From the NCBI GenBank assembly GCA_965221575.1, contig CBDCSM010000014.1, positions 124,001 to 188,000 of the forward strand: a stretch of 64,000 nt of DNA, in the 5' to 3' direction. The notes under the pieces are model-generated. The model was not told the origin of the DNA, searched no databases, and saw nothing but the letters and a program-made list of their open reading frames with translations. Made by a program: the position numbers and the translations under genes. This DNA is from JAPPHA01 sp965221575. Lineage in GTDB: Bacteria; Pseudomonadota; Alphaproteobacteria; Rhodobacterales; Rhodobacteraceae. Positions 53,727 to 62,740 of the stretch are shown here, in pieces. Position 1 is the first letter of the stretch, and each line of letters opens with the position of its first letter.

Positions 53727-54710
53727 ATGACACGAGTGTTGATTGTTGGCGGCGGCGGCATGATCGGCCAGAAGGTTGCGCACCGCCTGAACGAAGAAGG
53801 CCTGGCTGGTCGGCCCGTAACCGATCTGACGCTTCTTGACCTTCGGTTTCCGGCAGATGGAGCGGAGTGTACGCGACGCATCGTCGGAAACCTGTCCGAC
53901 AGGGATTCCATCGACTCCCTGGTGGCTAAGCGGCCCGACGTCATCATGCACCTTGCCGCGATCGTTTCCGGCGAAGCCGAGCGGAATTTTCACAAGGGAT
54001 GGCAGGTCAACCTCTTTGCCCTGTGGACCCTGCTGGACTCACTCAGAATCGAACACGTGGCAAGCGTCGGCCGATATCGACCCAGGCTGGTTTTTGCTTC
54101 TTCCTGCGCAGCGTTCGGCCCTCCATTTGACGGGCCCGTCAGCGACCAGTTCATTTGCGAGCCCCGTACATCCTACGGTGCACAGAAAGTCGCCGCGGAA
54201 CTGATTGTCAGCGATTTCAGCAGAAAGGGATTCATTGACGGTGTGTCGCTGCGATTGCCAACGATCTGCGTCCGGCCCGGCTTGCCGAACGCCGCCGCGT
54301 CGTCCTGCTTCTCCGACATCATTCGGGAACCACTCAACGGTCGAGAGGCCGTCTTGCCTCTCGCCCGAACCGTCAGGCACATGCTCGCGTCGCCGCGTTC
54401 GGCCGCAGGGTACTTCGTCCATGCCTCCGAACTGGATCTCGCACGGCTGGAGGGCAGGCGCGTCCTGAACGTACCGTCGTTGTCATGTTCCATCGGTGAA
54501 CAGATCGAGGCGCTTCGAGACATTGCCGGCAATGATATCGTCAAATTGATTCGGGACGAGCCCGATCCGTTCATCGAATCGATCGTCTCCAACTGGCCGG
54601 CGGAATTTTCGACCGAGCGTGCAGACAGTCTCGGATTTCGGGCCGAGGGTGATTTTCGCCAGATCATCCAGGCTTACATTGAAGACGACCTTCCGATCGC
54701 GGCACGCTGA
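53727..54710 (+). CDS. denD: NAD-dependent epimerase/dehydratase, D-erythronate dehydrogenase-like
   Basis: This 327-residue extended SDR resembles DenD, which oxidises D-erythronate at C2. The nucleotide loop is VLIVGGGGMIGQKVAHRL, the next strand MHLAAIVSGEAERNFHKGWQVN, and the catalytic motif SYGAQKVAAE holds the YxxxK pair. LRLPTICVRPGLPNAAASSCF is close to the DenD branch. None of the usual partners (DenK kinase, DenR, aldolase) is adjacent, so the assignment to erythronate is tentative. It stands alone. Confidence 0.8.
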   Translation: MTRVLIVGGGGMIGQKVAHRLNEEGLAGRPVTDLTLLDLRFPADGAECTRRIVGNLSDRDSIDSLVAKRPDVIMHLAAIVSGEAERNFHKGWQVNLFALWTLLDSLRIEHVASVGRYRPRLVFASSCAAFGPPFDGPVSDQFICEPRTSYGAQKVAAELIVSDFSRKGFIDGVSLRLPTICVRPGLPNAAASSCFSDIIREPLNGREAVLPLARTVRHMLASPRSAAGYFVHASELDLARLEGRRVLNVPSLSCSIGEQIEALRDIAGNDIVKLIRDEPDPFIESIVSNWPAEFSTERADSLGFRAEGDFRQIIQAYIEDDLPIAAR

Positions 54711-54999
54711 ATCGGCCGTCGTCGTCGTGGACATGAGTGGAGCGATGCGGGCTCGGGGATCGCCGAACATCGGCTGATACGGCCCGTGAACCAGGCGACC
54801 ACACCGCCCGTTTGCATTGAAGTTGCCTTTTTTCTAGAATCCGCCCGGCAGCTGCCGGGTTCGTTGGCAGTACCTCGACCGCAGCAAGTCCATACGCGAT
54901 CCCGGATGGTTGGCGGAATTGACTATTGCGAATCCGGGCTGCAGATGTCACGTCGTTCTGTCGAACATGGTCGCCAGGGGTTTGGCAGGAGGTAGGCAC

Positions 55000-55593
55000 G
55001 TGAAACAAGGAATTGTGCAATTGGTCATGGCTACAGCTATTGGAGCAGCCGCCACGATGTCCGGGGCGGCCGATGACGAGAACGTGCTTGTCATCGAGGT
55101 TGGTGGTGCAACCACTGGAACCATCGAAGTGGAACTCCTGCCGGAGCACGCACCGAACCACGTTTCCCGGATCAAGTACCTGGCAAGCGAAGGCCAATAC
55201 GACAATGTCGTCTTCCACCGGGTCATCGAAGGGTTCATGGCCCAGACGGGTGACGTGAAGTTCGGCATGCGGGGAGGCGGCGATGGATCCCGGGCGGGAA
55301 CTGGCGGTTCGGCCGAACCGAACCTCGAAGCCGAATTCTCCAACGTGCCGTACACGCGCGGGGTGGTCGGCATGGCGCGCGCGGCCCATCCGGACAGCGC
55401 CAATTCGCAGTTTTTCATCATGTTCGCGGATGCTCCGCACCTGAACGGTCAATACACGGTCTTTGGCCGTGTCATTTCCGGCATGGAGGTCGTCGACCAG
55501 ATCAAGAAGGGGAATTCCGCCAGGGGCGGGGCGGTGAGCGACCCCGATTACATGTCCCAAGTCTACATCAAGTCGTCAGGTCCGCGCCGCTAA
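55000..55593 (+). CDS. Periplasmic peptidyl-prolyl cis-trans isomerase, cyclophilin type
   Basis: A 197-residue cyclophilin with a signal sequence (about 1-25, MKQGIVQLVMATAIGAAATMSGA). The core motifs are VVFHRVIEGFMAQTGD (catalytic Arg), MARAAHPDSANSQFFIMFADAPHLNGQYTVFGRVI-type residues and the VVDQIKKG end. It catalyses proline isomerisation in the periplasm. The GTG at 55000 was selected because AGGAGG lies eight bases upstream and the signal peptide then begins at residue 1; the open frame further upstream has no such support. Confidence 0.92.
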   Translation: MKQGIVQLVMATAIGAAATMSGAADDENVLVIEVGGATTGTIEVELLPEHAPNHVSRIKYLASEGQYDNVVFHRVIEGFMAQTGDVKFGMRGGGDGSRAGTGGSAEPNLEAEFSNVPYTRGVVGMARAAHPDSANSQFFIMFADAPHLNGQYTVFGRVISGMEVVDQIKKGNSARGGAVSDPDYMSQVYIKSSGPRR

Positions 55594-55700
55594 CTCCGAC
55601 TCACCGAAGGCACGGCATGGACATCGGGGAGACGTTCGTCTCCATCCGGTACCTGTCGTCCTGAGCAATCCGCGTGGGTAATTGGCCCTTGAACCCCTTA

Positions 55701-56786
55701 TCAGCGAGGCGGGTTCGGCGCCAGGTTCCTGCAGACCGGAAGATCCCGATCGATCGGCAAGGTGACTCGGCAACCGGTGCGTGCGGCCTCGTAGATCGCG
55801 CTCGCAAGTTCAATTGAACGCACGCCATCGCCGGGAGACGGCAGCGCGCAATCGATCCCGTTGAGTCGATCGGCGACCGCGTCAAACAGTCCCGCGTAGC
55901 CGTTCTTCCGGTGAGAACGGTCGACTTCATGAACGATCCGCTCCACCCGCGCCCGGTTCTCCCGGCTTCGCGCCGCGAAGCTCCAGCCGGCTTCCCCGGG
56001 CGCGTAGGGTGAGTTCCCGCTTTGGGCCGTCAATCTTTCAAAGACGAGGCGAAGACGAGACGTGTTTCCCTGCGCGCCAAGGGTTACGGACGACGTTACC
56101 AGCCCGCCCGAATCCGTTTTCATCCAGATGGCCGCGCAATCCTCGGTCTCGATCGCATTGACCCTGGTGTCGAGGGTTGCCGACACTTCAGTAACGGGCC
56201 CGAATACCTCCATGACAAGGTCATGTATGTGGATCGCGTGGTTCAGGACCACTCCGGCGAACTCCCCCGCCCGCGTTCCACGCCAGGGATTTCGGTAATA
56301 GTCTTCTCCGCGGTCCCAATGGGTTTCGAGAGTTCCGACCAGTGGCCGGCCCAGCAACCCCTCCGACTTCAGGCGTTGAAGCGCCGCAACGCCGGTCCCG
56401 AAGCGATACTGGAATACCGGAACCCAGAGGCGGCCGCGGTCCGCCGCCGCGTCTCTCACCCTTTCGGCGTCGACCAGGCATCCCGCGACGGGCTTTTCGC
56501 AAATGACGTGCTTGCCGGCCCGGATCGCGTCCAGCGAGACGGAAACATGCAGTGCAGGCGGCAGACAGATATCGACGATATCGATTGCGGGGTCGGCGAG
56601 GACGGATGCGAGGTCGCCTGTCGCGCGCGCGCCAGGCGCACGTGCCGCGAGCTTGTTCGCCAACCCGGAGTCAAAGTCGCAGATGCTTCCGACTTGTAAT
56701 CGATCAGGAAGCGCCAGGTATCCATCCAGGTGTTCGGCACCAATGCGCCCGCCGAGAATGGCGACGCGGCGCATCGTCGCCCTCAC
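55701..56786 (-). CDS. Gfo/Idh/MocA family oxidoreductase
   Basis: A 361-residue member of the sugar oxidoreductase family, last of three in one operon. The N-terminus RRVAILGGRIGAEHLDGY is a variant dinucleotide loop. The EKP motif is VICEKPVAGCLVDAERV, and LNHAIHIHDLVMEVFG has the conserved histidines. Its GTG overlaps the upstream stop by four bases; an ATG four codons in (MRRVAILGG) is an alternative. The substrate is probably a sugar or polyol taken up by the adjacent ABC system. Confidence 0.86.
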   Translation of the reverse strand: MRATMRRVAILGGRIGAEHLDGYLALPDRLQVGSICDFDSGLANKLAARAPGARATGDLASVLADPAIDIVDICLPPALHVSVSLDAIRAGKHVICEKPVAGCLVDAERVRDAAADRGRLWVPVFQYRFGTGVAALQRLKSEGLLGRPLVGTLETHWDRGEDYYRNPWRGTRAGEFAGVVLNHAIHIHDLVMEVFGPVTEVSATLDTRVNAIETEDCAAIWMKTDSGGLVTSSVTLGAQGNTSRLRLVFERLTAQSGNSPYAPGEAGWSFAARSRENRARVERIVHEVDRSHRKNGYAGLFDAVADRLNGIDCALPSPGDGVRSIELASAIYEAARTGCRVTLPIDRDLPVCRNLAPNPPR

Positions 56787-57796
56787 GCCAGGTGACCGAG
56801 GCGCGTGGCCCCTTGCTGGGCCGTCAGAGCGAGCTCGGTCACTCGGAAACAGTGATCCTGCGCCATCGCCGTTTCGCCGCGGTGCCGGACATCATGGGCA
56901 AGGTCATGAAAATACGGCAGCTCCCAATCGCTTGCGTCGACATGTTCACAACGTTCGCCATTGACGATGAACACGTGGTCGGTTCCGGGACGCCCGGCCA
57001 CGTCCACGTACTTCCGGAGTTCAATATAGCCTTCGGTGCCAAGAATCGTCAGTCTTCCGTCACCCCAGTTGGGCAGGGCATCGGGCGTAAACCAGTCCAC
57101 GCGGATATACCCCTGGCCGCGGTCACCCCGGAGAAGGATTTCACCGAAGTCCTGCATTCCCGGTTGGCCCGGCATCGAAAAATTTCCGATCGTCGCGGCC
57201 ATGACCTCCGCCCGTTCCGACCCGGTGAACACGAGAAACTGGTCGATCTGGTGAGAAGCGATGTCGCAAAGAATTCCTCCCGTGTCCCGTTCCCTGAAAA
57301 ACCAGCCTGGCCGTGTCTCGAGGTTCAACCGGTGGGGACCCAGGCCGACGGTCTGGACCACCGTCCCGATCGTGCCTTCCCGAACCATTTCGAGAGCCCG
57401 GGTGACTGCCGGAACCTCGAATCGTTCGGAGAAATCAACGGACCAGATCCTGCCCGTCTCGGAAACGACCTTCCGGAGCTCGCTCAATTGTAGAAGGGTC
57501 GTGCAACCGGGTTTGTCCGTCATGACATCCTTGCCGGCCCGCATGGCCTCGATTGCGCGGCCGGAACGAAGAACGGGTACGTCCGCGATCAGGATCAGGT
57601 CGATTTCTGGGTCTTCAAGCAACCGGTTTCGATCGTCAACGCGGGGAATTTCCGGGAAGCGCTTCCGAAACCCGGCCACGGGTTGCGGTTCACCATCACT
57701 CCACCAACCCTTGCAGCGGCATCCGGCCGACAGCATGCCCGAGAGCTGTCCGTATATGTGCCGGTGTTCAACTCCAATGACGCCGAGCGTCAGCAT
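56783..57796 (-). CDS. Gfo/Idh/MocA family oxidoreductase
   Basis: A 337-residue oxidoreductase, middle of three tandem paralogues. It begins TLGVIGVEHRHIYGQLSGML, where the usual GxGxxG loop is loosely kept as GVIGVEHRH. The EKP-equivalent is VMTDKPGCTTLLQL, with Asp in place of Glu before Lys-Pro. The later ILCDIASHQIDQFLVF carries the conserved histidine region. It overlaps the neighbours by 7 and 4 bases. The unusual first loop may mean altered cofactor binding. Confidence 0.84.
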   Translation of the reverse strand: MLTLGVIGVEHRHIYGQLSGMLSAGCRCKGWWSDGEPQPVAGFRKRFPEIPRVDDRNRLLEDPEIDLILIADVPVLRSGRAIEAMRAGKDVMTDKPGCTTLLQLSELRKVVSETGRIWSVDFSERFEVPAVTRALEMVREGTIGTVVQTVGLGPHRLNLETRPGWFFRERDTGGILCDIASHQIDQFLVFTGSERAEVMAATIGNFSMPGQPGMQDFGEILLRGDRGQGYIRVDWFTPDALPNWGDGRLTILGTEGYIELRKYVDVAGRPGTDHVFIVNGERCEHVDASDWELPYFHDLAHDVRHRGETAMAQDHCFRVTELALTAQQGATRLGHLA

Positions 57797-58845
57797 GCCG
57801 GTCCCGCCGCGATACCCGAGTGATTCATACCGATTTGTTTTCCTTCATCCGATGACCTGATCATCGCCTCGATCAGCCGCTGTACGGCCAGCCCGTCTTC
57901 GCCGGCTACCTCCGGCTGCCTGCCCGTCCGGACCCGATCAACGAATGCGGATATCAGGTCGCGGTGCCAGTCGAACGGGAATGCCATCGGATCGGACCCC
58001 GAGCCGGTACCGGCCGCGTCTCCATGCGTCTCCGCGTCGCCGTTTCGCCATTGAACCTGAAGAACACCCGACTTCAGGACTGCCTTTGCATGATCGCAAT
58101 CCAGGATGATCGACTCCGCCTCCCCCGGCCACGCAGCCGTCGTGGCCGTCACAGATGCAACCGCGTCACTCTCGAAACGAAGGCCGGCAACGGCGAAATC
58201 CTCCGTTTCCATCCTGTGGAAACCGGTTGTAACGGCGAGGGCCTGGACATCCCGGACGGGGCCGGCGAGGCAAAGCAGCAGATCCAGCGTATGGATCGCC
58301 TGGCTGATGAGAACACCTCCGCCGTCCCGCGCCCATGTCCCTCGCCCAGGTTCGTCGTAGTATTGCTGCTCACGCCACCACGGAACCTCAACCCGGGCGA
58401 TCCTGACTGCACCGAGCCGGCCGGATGAAAGCATGTCGATGAGCTTTCGGGAGGCCTGCCTGTATCGATGCTGAAACACGACCCCCAGGCCAATCCGGTT
58501 TTCCCGGCAGGCATTGACGATGGCCTCCGAAGCAGAAACCGTCCGTTCGAGCGGTTTTTCGCACAGGATGTGTTTGCCCGCCGCGGAAATGCGCGCGACC
58601 AGGTCCTGTCGCTGATTCGGGGGCGTTGCTAGAATGACCGCATCAACACTTCGATCATCGAGGAAAGTCTCGAGGCGTTCGATCGGCTTTATGCCGAAAC
58701 GATCGGCAAAGGCCTCTCGCCGTTCCCGCCCGCGAGAATGGACACCGGCTGCCAGGACCTGACCGTCAAGTGATTTCAACGCCTGGGCGTGGGGCGCCGC
58801 TGCCATCCCGGCGCCCACGATGGCGATTCCAAACGGTCGCGTCAC
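57790..58845 (-). CDS. Gfo/Idh/MocA family oxidoreductase
   Basis: A 351-residue oxidoreductase, first of the three paralogues. It has a classic loop FGIAIVGAGMAAAPHAQAL and EKP motif ILCEKPLERTVSASEA; the second half includes VLISQAIHTLDLLLCLAGPV with the catalytic-histidine position. It overlaps the ATPase gene by four bases (ATGA), so the operon is ATPase, then this gene and its two relatives. Three such enzymes together suggest successive oxidation, epimerisation and reduction steps on one sugar. Confidence 0.87.
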   Translation of the reverse strand: MTRPFGIAIVGAGMAAAPHAQALKSLDGQVLAAGVHSRGRERREAFADRFGIKPIERLETFLDDRSVDAVILATPPNQRQDLVARISAAGKHILCEKPLERTVSASEAIVNACRENRIGLGVVFQHRYRQASRKLIDMLSSGRLGAVRIARVEVPWWREQQYYDEPGRGTWARDGGGVLISQAIHTLDLLLCLAGPVRDVQALAVTTGFHRMETEDFAVAGLRFESDAVASVTATTAAWPGEAESIILDCDHAKAVLKSGVLQVQWRNGDAETHGDAAGTGSGSDPMAFPFDWHRDLISAFVDRVRTGRQPEVAGEDGLAVQRLIEAMIRSSDEGKQIGMNHSGIAAGPAC

Positions 58846-59918
58846 GCTGGCAAACCGTTCGCGATCACTTGACCCCGTGAATCGAACAGGTGCAGGTTGG
58901 CCCGGTCGAGCCGGAAATGGATGACTTCGCCGTTTTCAACCGGATGTTGGCCGGTCCTGTGGACGGTCAGTTGCGGCAAGCCGTCGGCCGAGCAGTAGAA
59001 ATATGTCTCACCGCCAAGCTGTTCGGAAAAGTCGACCGTTGCTGAAACGTCCGCGTCATCGCCCGCGACGACCTCCAGGTGTTCGGGGCGGATTCCCAGG
59101 GTCAACTCCTGGCCTTCCGAAACCCCGTCGACTTCCGGGATCCCGATCCGGTTCGACCCGGCCATCAAGGCGCCTGGAGCGGCCATGACGTCCATCAGGT
59201 TCATTCTGGGTGATCCGATAAACCCGGCAACGAAGATGTTCTTTGGCCTGTTGTACAACTCCAATGGACGGCCGGCCTGTTCGACAACGCCTCCCTGCAG
59301 GACCACGATCCGGTCTGCCAGTGTCATTGCCTCGGTCTGGTCGTGTGTCACGTAGATCATCGTGCCACCGATCTTCTGATACAACGCCGAGAGTTCCTTG
59401 CGCATCGCGACCCGCAGTTCGGCGTCCAGGTTTGACAATGGTTCATCGAAAAGGAACGCTTTCGGGTCCCGTACGATCGCACGACCGATTGCAACCCGCT
59501 GGCGCTGGCCGCCGGACAGGGCCTTCGGCTTCCGCTGGAGATAAGGGGTAATCTGGAGCATCTCCGCGGCGTCCCTGACGAGACGGTCGATCTCGTCCTT
59601 CGGCAGTTTCGAGTTTTCGAGTCCGAATGCCATATTCTTGTAAACGGACATGTGGGGATAGAGCGCGTATGACTGGAAAACCATCGCGAGTCCGCGCTCT
59701 GATGCGCTGACATGGCGGACGGATTCGCCGTCAATGAGAATGTCACCGCTCGTGACGTCTTCAAGGCCGGCAATAATACGAAGGAGGGTTGACTTGCCAC
59801 AGCCGGACGGTCCGACGAACACGACGAATTCCCCGCTGTCGACCCGCAGGTCGACTCCATGGATAACCTCTACGGGACCGTAGGACTTGTGGACATCCTG
59901 GAGAACTATTTCCGTCAT
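58842..59918 (-). CDS. Sugar ABC transporter ATP-binding protein (UgpC/MalK type)
   Basis: A 358-residue ATPase that powers the permeases encoded divergently at 61.7-63.8 kb. Walker A is GPSGCGKSTLL, the signature LSGGQRQRVAIGRAI, Walker B AFLFDEPLSNLDA and the H-loop YVTHDQTEAM. The C-terminal TOBE domain has LTLGIRPEHLEVV and ends VHFRLDRANLHLFD. It heads the minus-strand operon with three oxidoreductases. Separation of the ATPase from its permeases by a divergent promoter ties uptake to catabolism. Confidence 0.93.
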   Translation of the reverse strand: MTEIVLQDVHKSYGPVEVIHGVDLRVDSGEFVVFVGPSGCGKSTLLRIIAGLEDVTSGDILIDGESVRHVSASERGLAMVFQSYALYPHMSVYKNMAFGLENSKLPKDEIDRLVRDAAEMLQITPYLQRKPKALSGGQRQRVAIGRAIVRDPKAFLFDEPLSNLDAELRVAMRKELSALYQKIGGTMIYVTHDQTEAMTLADRIVVLQGGVVEQAGRPLELYNRPKNIFVAGFIGSPRMNLMDVMAAPGALMAGSNRIGIPEVDGVSEGQELTLGIRPEHLEVVAGDDADVSATVDFSEQLGGETYFYCSADGLPQLTVHRTGQHPVENGEVIHFRLDRANLHLFDSRGQVIANGLPA

Positions 59919-60360
59919 TCGAACAACTCCGGCGGTTCACGGCCCGATGGACTACGGGCCTGGCCCCTCACCTGATCGGCTTTCATCCTCTGGGGCCTCT
60001 TTCCTCGCACCTGACGCGACGGATTGCATTGCCTGAATGGTCGATCCGGCATTGTTCCGGACTCGCGCCAATGCGTCCTGCTCCGTCTGCATCCAGATTA
60101 AAACTCGCGGCGAGATGCCTATCCGGCTCGGGCCGGTTTCGCAACAGCGGGGACCCAGGACAACGAGATATCCGGTACTTTCGACGACCGGTGGGCGCGT
60201 GGCAGTCCCGCGTTTCCGGGCTGTATCCCGAACCCGGAGAATCCGGGTTGTTTGCATGTTGTAAACGGAACAATCATTGCTTAATTGTGTCGCGATGTTC
60301 AGCGGACAATTACGTTCAACGGGTCCGCATTTCTAGCCACGTTAACCATAACGGAGACTC
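59919..60360. promoter_or_regulatory. Divergent promoter region of the second sugar ABC locus
   Basis: About 440 bases between the ATPase and binding-protein starts, with no gene. Near the plus-strand gene (60265-60320) the DNA becomes A/T-rich, with an ACAAT...ATTGT inverted repeat (60269-60287) and a further ACAATTA nearby, plausible operator material. No cognate regulator gene is in the window. Exact promoters could not be fixed by eye. Confidence 0.45.
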
Positions 60361-61647
60361 ATGATGCAATCACGCATTCTTACAACAATTTCCGCATTCG
60401 CCATTGCCGTCTCGGCACTGGCCACGGCCGCCTCGGCTCAAACGGAATTGCGGATTACCTGGTACAATGACGGCATTGAAGGCGAGGTCATGCGCGAGAT
60501 TCTCGATCGCTATGAGGCCGCCAATTCCGATGTCACGGTGACTCTGGATATCGTCCCTTACAAGGCGATTCTCGAAAGCCTTCCCGTCCAGCTCGCGGCA
60601 GGCGAAGGGCCTGACATTGCCCGCGTTACCGACCTCGGCGGACTGTCCGAACATTATCTGGATCTCACGCCCTATATTTCCGACCCTGCATACTGGGAAA
60701 GCAATTTTGGACCATTCCTCAAATGGCTTCGCAAGCCAGGTGATGACGCATCGATCTCCGGTTTCATGACCCAGCTCACCGTAACCGGCCCATATGTCAA
60801 CCGAACACTCTTCGAGCAGGCAGGCGTCGATCTGCCGGGCGACGGAGCGACGTGGGACGACTGGGCAATGGCGGTCAATGAAGTTGCGCAGGCTCTCGAA
60901 GTCCCGATTCCGATGGCGTGGGACCGGTCCGGCCACCGCGTGTCCGGCCCGGCCATTTCAATGGGAGCAATGATGTTTGACGCCGACGGCAACCCGGCGC
61001 TGGTCGATGACGGCCTCAAGGCCATGACGCAGCGTCTCTACGACTGGCACCAGGATGGCACCATGGCCAAGGAACTCTGGGGTTCGGTTTCGGGTTCGAC
61101 CTATCTCGGCGCCAACGAGGATTTCGCCAATGCCCAGGTCGTCATGTACATGAGCGGATCCTGGCAGATCCCGCAATTTGCGACCAAGATCGGCGACGCT
61201 TTTGACTGGTGGGCCGTTCCCGCGCCTTGCGGGCCAGCCGCCTGTTCGGGCATGCCCGGCGGCGCGGCGCTTGTCGCGATGGGCGGAACCGAACATCCGG
61301 AAGCAGTCGGGAAACTCATGGACTACCTGTCAAGCGAAGAGGTGCTCGCCGAGTTCTATGGCAGAACCCTGTTCATTCCAGGACATCTCGGCCTGGCGGC
61401 GGGAGGCGTCGATTTCGATACCGAAGATCCGCGCGCCAGGCATGCGCTCGAAACCTTTGCAGGGGCGGTTCCCTCGATTTCGCCAATCGCATTTGCGCTG
61501 CAGGGATATCCAAGCAACCGCGTGATGTTCAACGCCTTGATCTCTCGCCTCGGCGAGGCCATCGTCGGTGAAATCACCCTCGATGAGGCCTACGGCCGCA
61601 TGGGGCAGGATGTCGAGCAACAGCTCGCGGAAAAGGCACGTCAGTAA
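60361..61647 (+). CDS. Sugar ABC transporter substrate-binding protein
   Basis: A 428-residue periplasmic family 1 solute-binding protein. The signal peptide ends near AASAQT (about 1-28). It then reads LRITWYNDGIEGEVMREILDRYEAAN, typical of the UgpB/MalE group, with DIVPYKAILESLPVQLAAGEGPDIARV. The two lobes and hinge follow the usual order, ending in GRMGQDVEQQLAEK. A second ATG follows the first immediately. GGAG lies seven bases before the start. A strong hairpin follows the stop. Confidence 0.92.
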   Translation: MMQSRILTTISAFAIAVSALATAASAQTELRITWYNDGIEGEVMREILDRYEAANSDVTVTLDIVPYKAILESLPVQLAAGEGPDIARVTDLGGLSEHYLDLTPYISDPAYWESNFGPFLKWLRKPGDDASISGFMTQLTVTGPYVNRTLFEQAGVDLPGDGATWDDWAMAVNEVAQALEVPIPMAWDRSGHRVSGPAISMGAMMFDADGNPALVDDGLKAMTQRLYDWHQDGTMAKELWGSVSGSTYLGANEDFANAQVVMYMSGSWQIPQFATKIGDAFDWWAVPAPCGPAACSGMPGGAALVAMGGTEHPEAVGKLMDYLSSEEVLAEFYGRTLFIPGHLGLAAGGVDFDTEDPRARHALETFAGAVPSISPIAFALQGYPSNRVMFNALISRLGEAIVGEITLDEAYGRMGQDVEQQLAEKARQ

Positions 61648-61656
61648 TCGCTGACC

Positions 61657-61687
61657 GGGACCCCGGCAGGGTTCCTGCCGGGGTCCC
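61657..61687 (+). terminator. 14-bp perfect hairpin after the binding-protein gene
   Basis: GGGACCCCGGCAGG and its exact complement enclose a three-base loop (GTT), nine bases after the stop codon. No U-run follows (GCCCCAAG). As with the aglE hairpin, it probably stabilises the binding-protein mRNA and weakens read-through into the permease genes. Confidence 0.78.
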
Positions 61688-61726
61688 GCCCCAAGTGTGC
61701 TGGAGTTGGAAAAGCCGCATACACTT

Positions 61727-62740
61727 ATGAACGCAGACCGGTGGCGGTTCGACCCCGCTGAAATCGCCCTTACGCCGTTGCGTTGGCTCGGAAACCTTGT
61801 CGACTATCCGTTCCGGTTCATACAGAACATCATCGGCATTCGAAGAATGCCGTATATGTTCCTGGTACCCAACCTCGGATTCTTCGGAATCTTTGTTGTA
61901 CTTCCGCTGTTCATCAATTTCGCCTTCTCGCTGACCGGGGGCACGAATCTATTCCTTGACGACCGTGTATTCGTCGGGACCGAGCAATACGGCTTCCTGC
62001 TGGATTGCGAGAACATGCTCGATTCCGGATCATGCCGGGAAGACCGGTTTTGGCGGGGCATCTACAACACGATCCTGTTCGTCGCGTTCCAGGTATTCTT
62101 CCTGGTACTGTTCTCACTGGTCACGGCGCTGATCCTCAACCGTGAAATCCGCGGGCGCGGTTTTTTCAGGGCCGTCTATTTCTTTCCTGTCCTGCTGTCT
62201 CCGGTTGTCGTCGCCCTGGTCTGGAAGTGGATCCTGCTCCGAGACGGCATCCTGAACGCGTTCCTCGTCAGCCTGGGGCTTGAGAAGATTCTCTTTTTCG
62301 TCAGCCCCCAATGGGCAATGTTTTGGGCGATTTTCGTCTCCATCTGGGCTCACATGGGATTCTACACCCTGATCCTGCTGGCGGGGTTACAGGCAATCCC
62401 GCCGGATCTCTACGAAGCCGCGGAAATGGACGGCACGAGCAGGGAAAGGGTTTTCTGGCGAATTACGCTGCCGCTCCTGTGGCCAAACCTGCTCGTCGTG
62501 ATCGTGCTCGCCCTGATCAAGGGTGTACAGATCTTCGACGAGGTCTTCGTGCTGACCGGAGGAGGCCCCGGTACCGCCACCCAGTTCATCGTCCAGTACA
62601 TCTACAATACCGGCTTCAGCAACCAGGTTCAGAACTTCGGCCTGGCATCCGCCGCATCGGTTGTTCTCGGGGTCGTGCTTTTTGCCCTGACGCTCGCTCA
62701 ACTCGCCGCGACACGGCGCAAGGACAGCACCAATGTCTGA
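61727..62740 (+). CDS. Sugar ABC transporter permease (MalF type)
   Basis: A permease of 337 residues from the ATG leading into MNADRWRFDPAE (347 if a GTG at 61697 is used). Six hydrophobic segments are seen, starting MFLVPNLGFFGIFVVLPLFINFAF. The coupling loop is LQAIPPDLYEAAEMDGTSRERVFWRITLP. A short cysteine-bearing periplasmic loop (LLDCENMLDSGSCRED) after the first helix could form a disulfide. It overlaps the next permease gene by eight bases. Confidence 0.88.
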   Translation: MNADRWRFDPAEIALTPLRWLGNLVDYPFRFIQNIIGIRRMPYMFLVPNLGFFGIFVVLPLFINFAFSLTGGTNLFLDDRVFVGTEQYGFLLDCENMLDSGSCREDRFWRGIYNTILFVAFQVFFLVLFSLVTALILNREIRGRGFFRAVYFFPVLLSPVVVALVWKWILLRDGILNAFLVSLGLEKILFFVSPQWAMFWAIFVSIWAHMGFYTLILLAGLQAIPPDLYEAAEMDGTSRERVFWRITLPLLWPNLLVVIVLALIKGVQIFDEVFVLTGGGPGTATQFIVQYIYNTGFSNQVQNFGLASAASVVLGVVLFALTLAQLAATRRKDSTNV

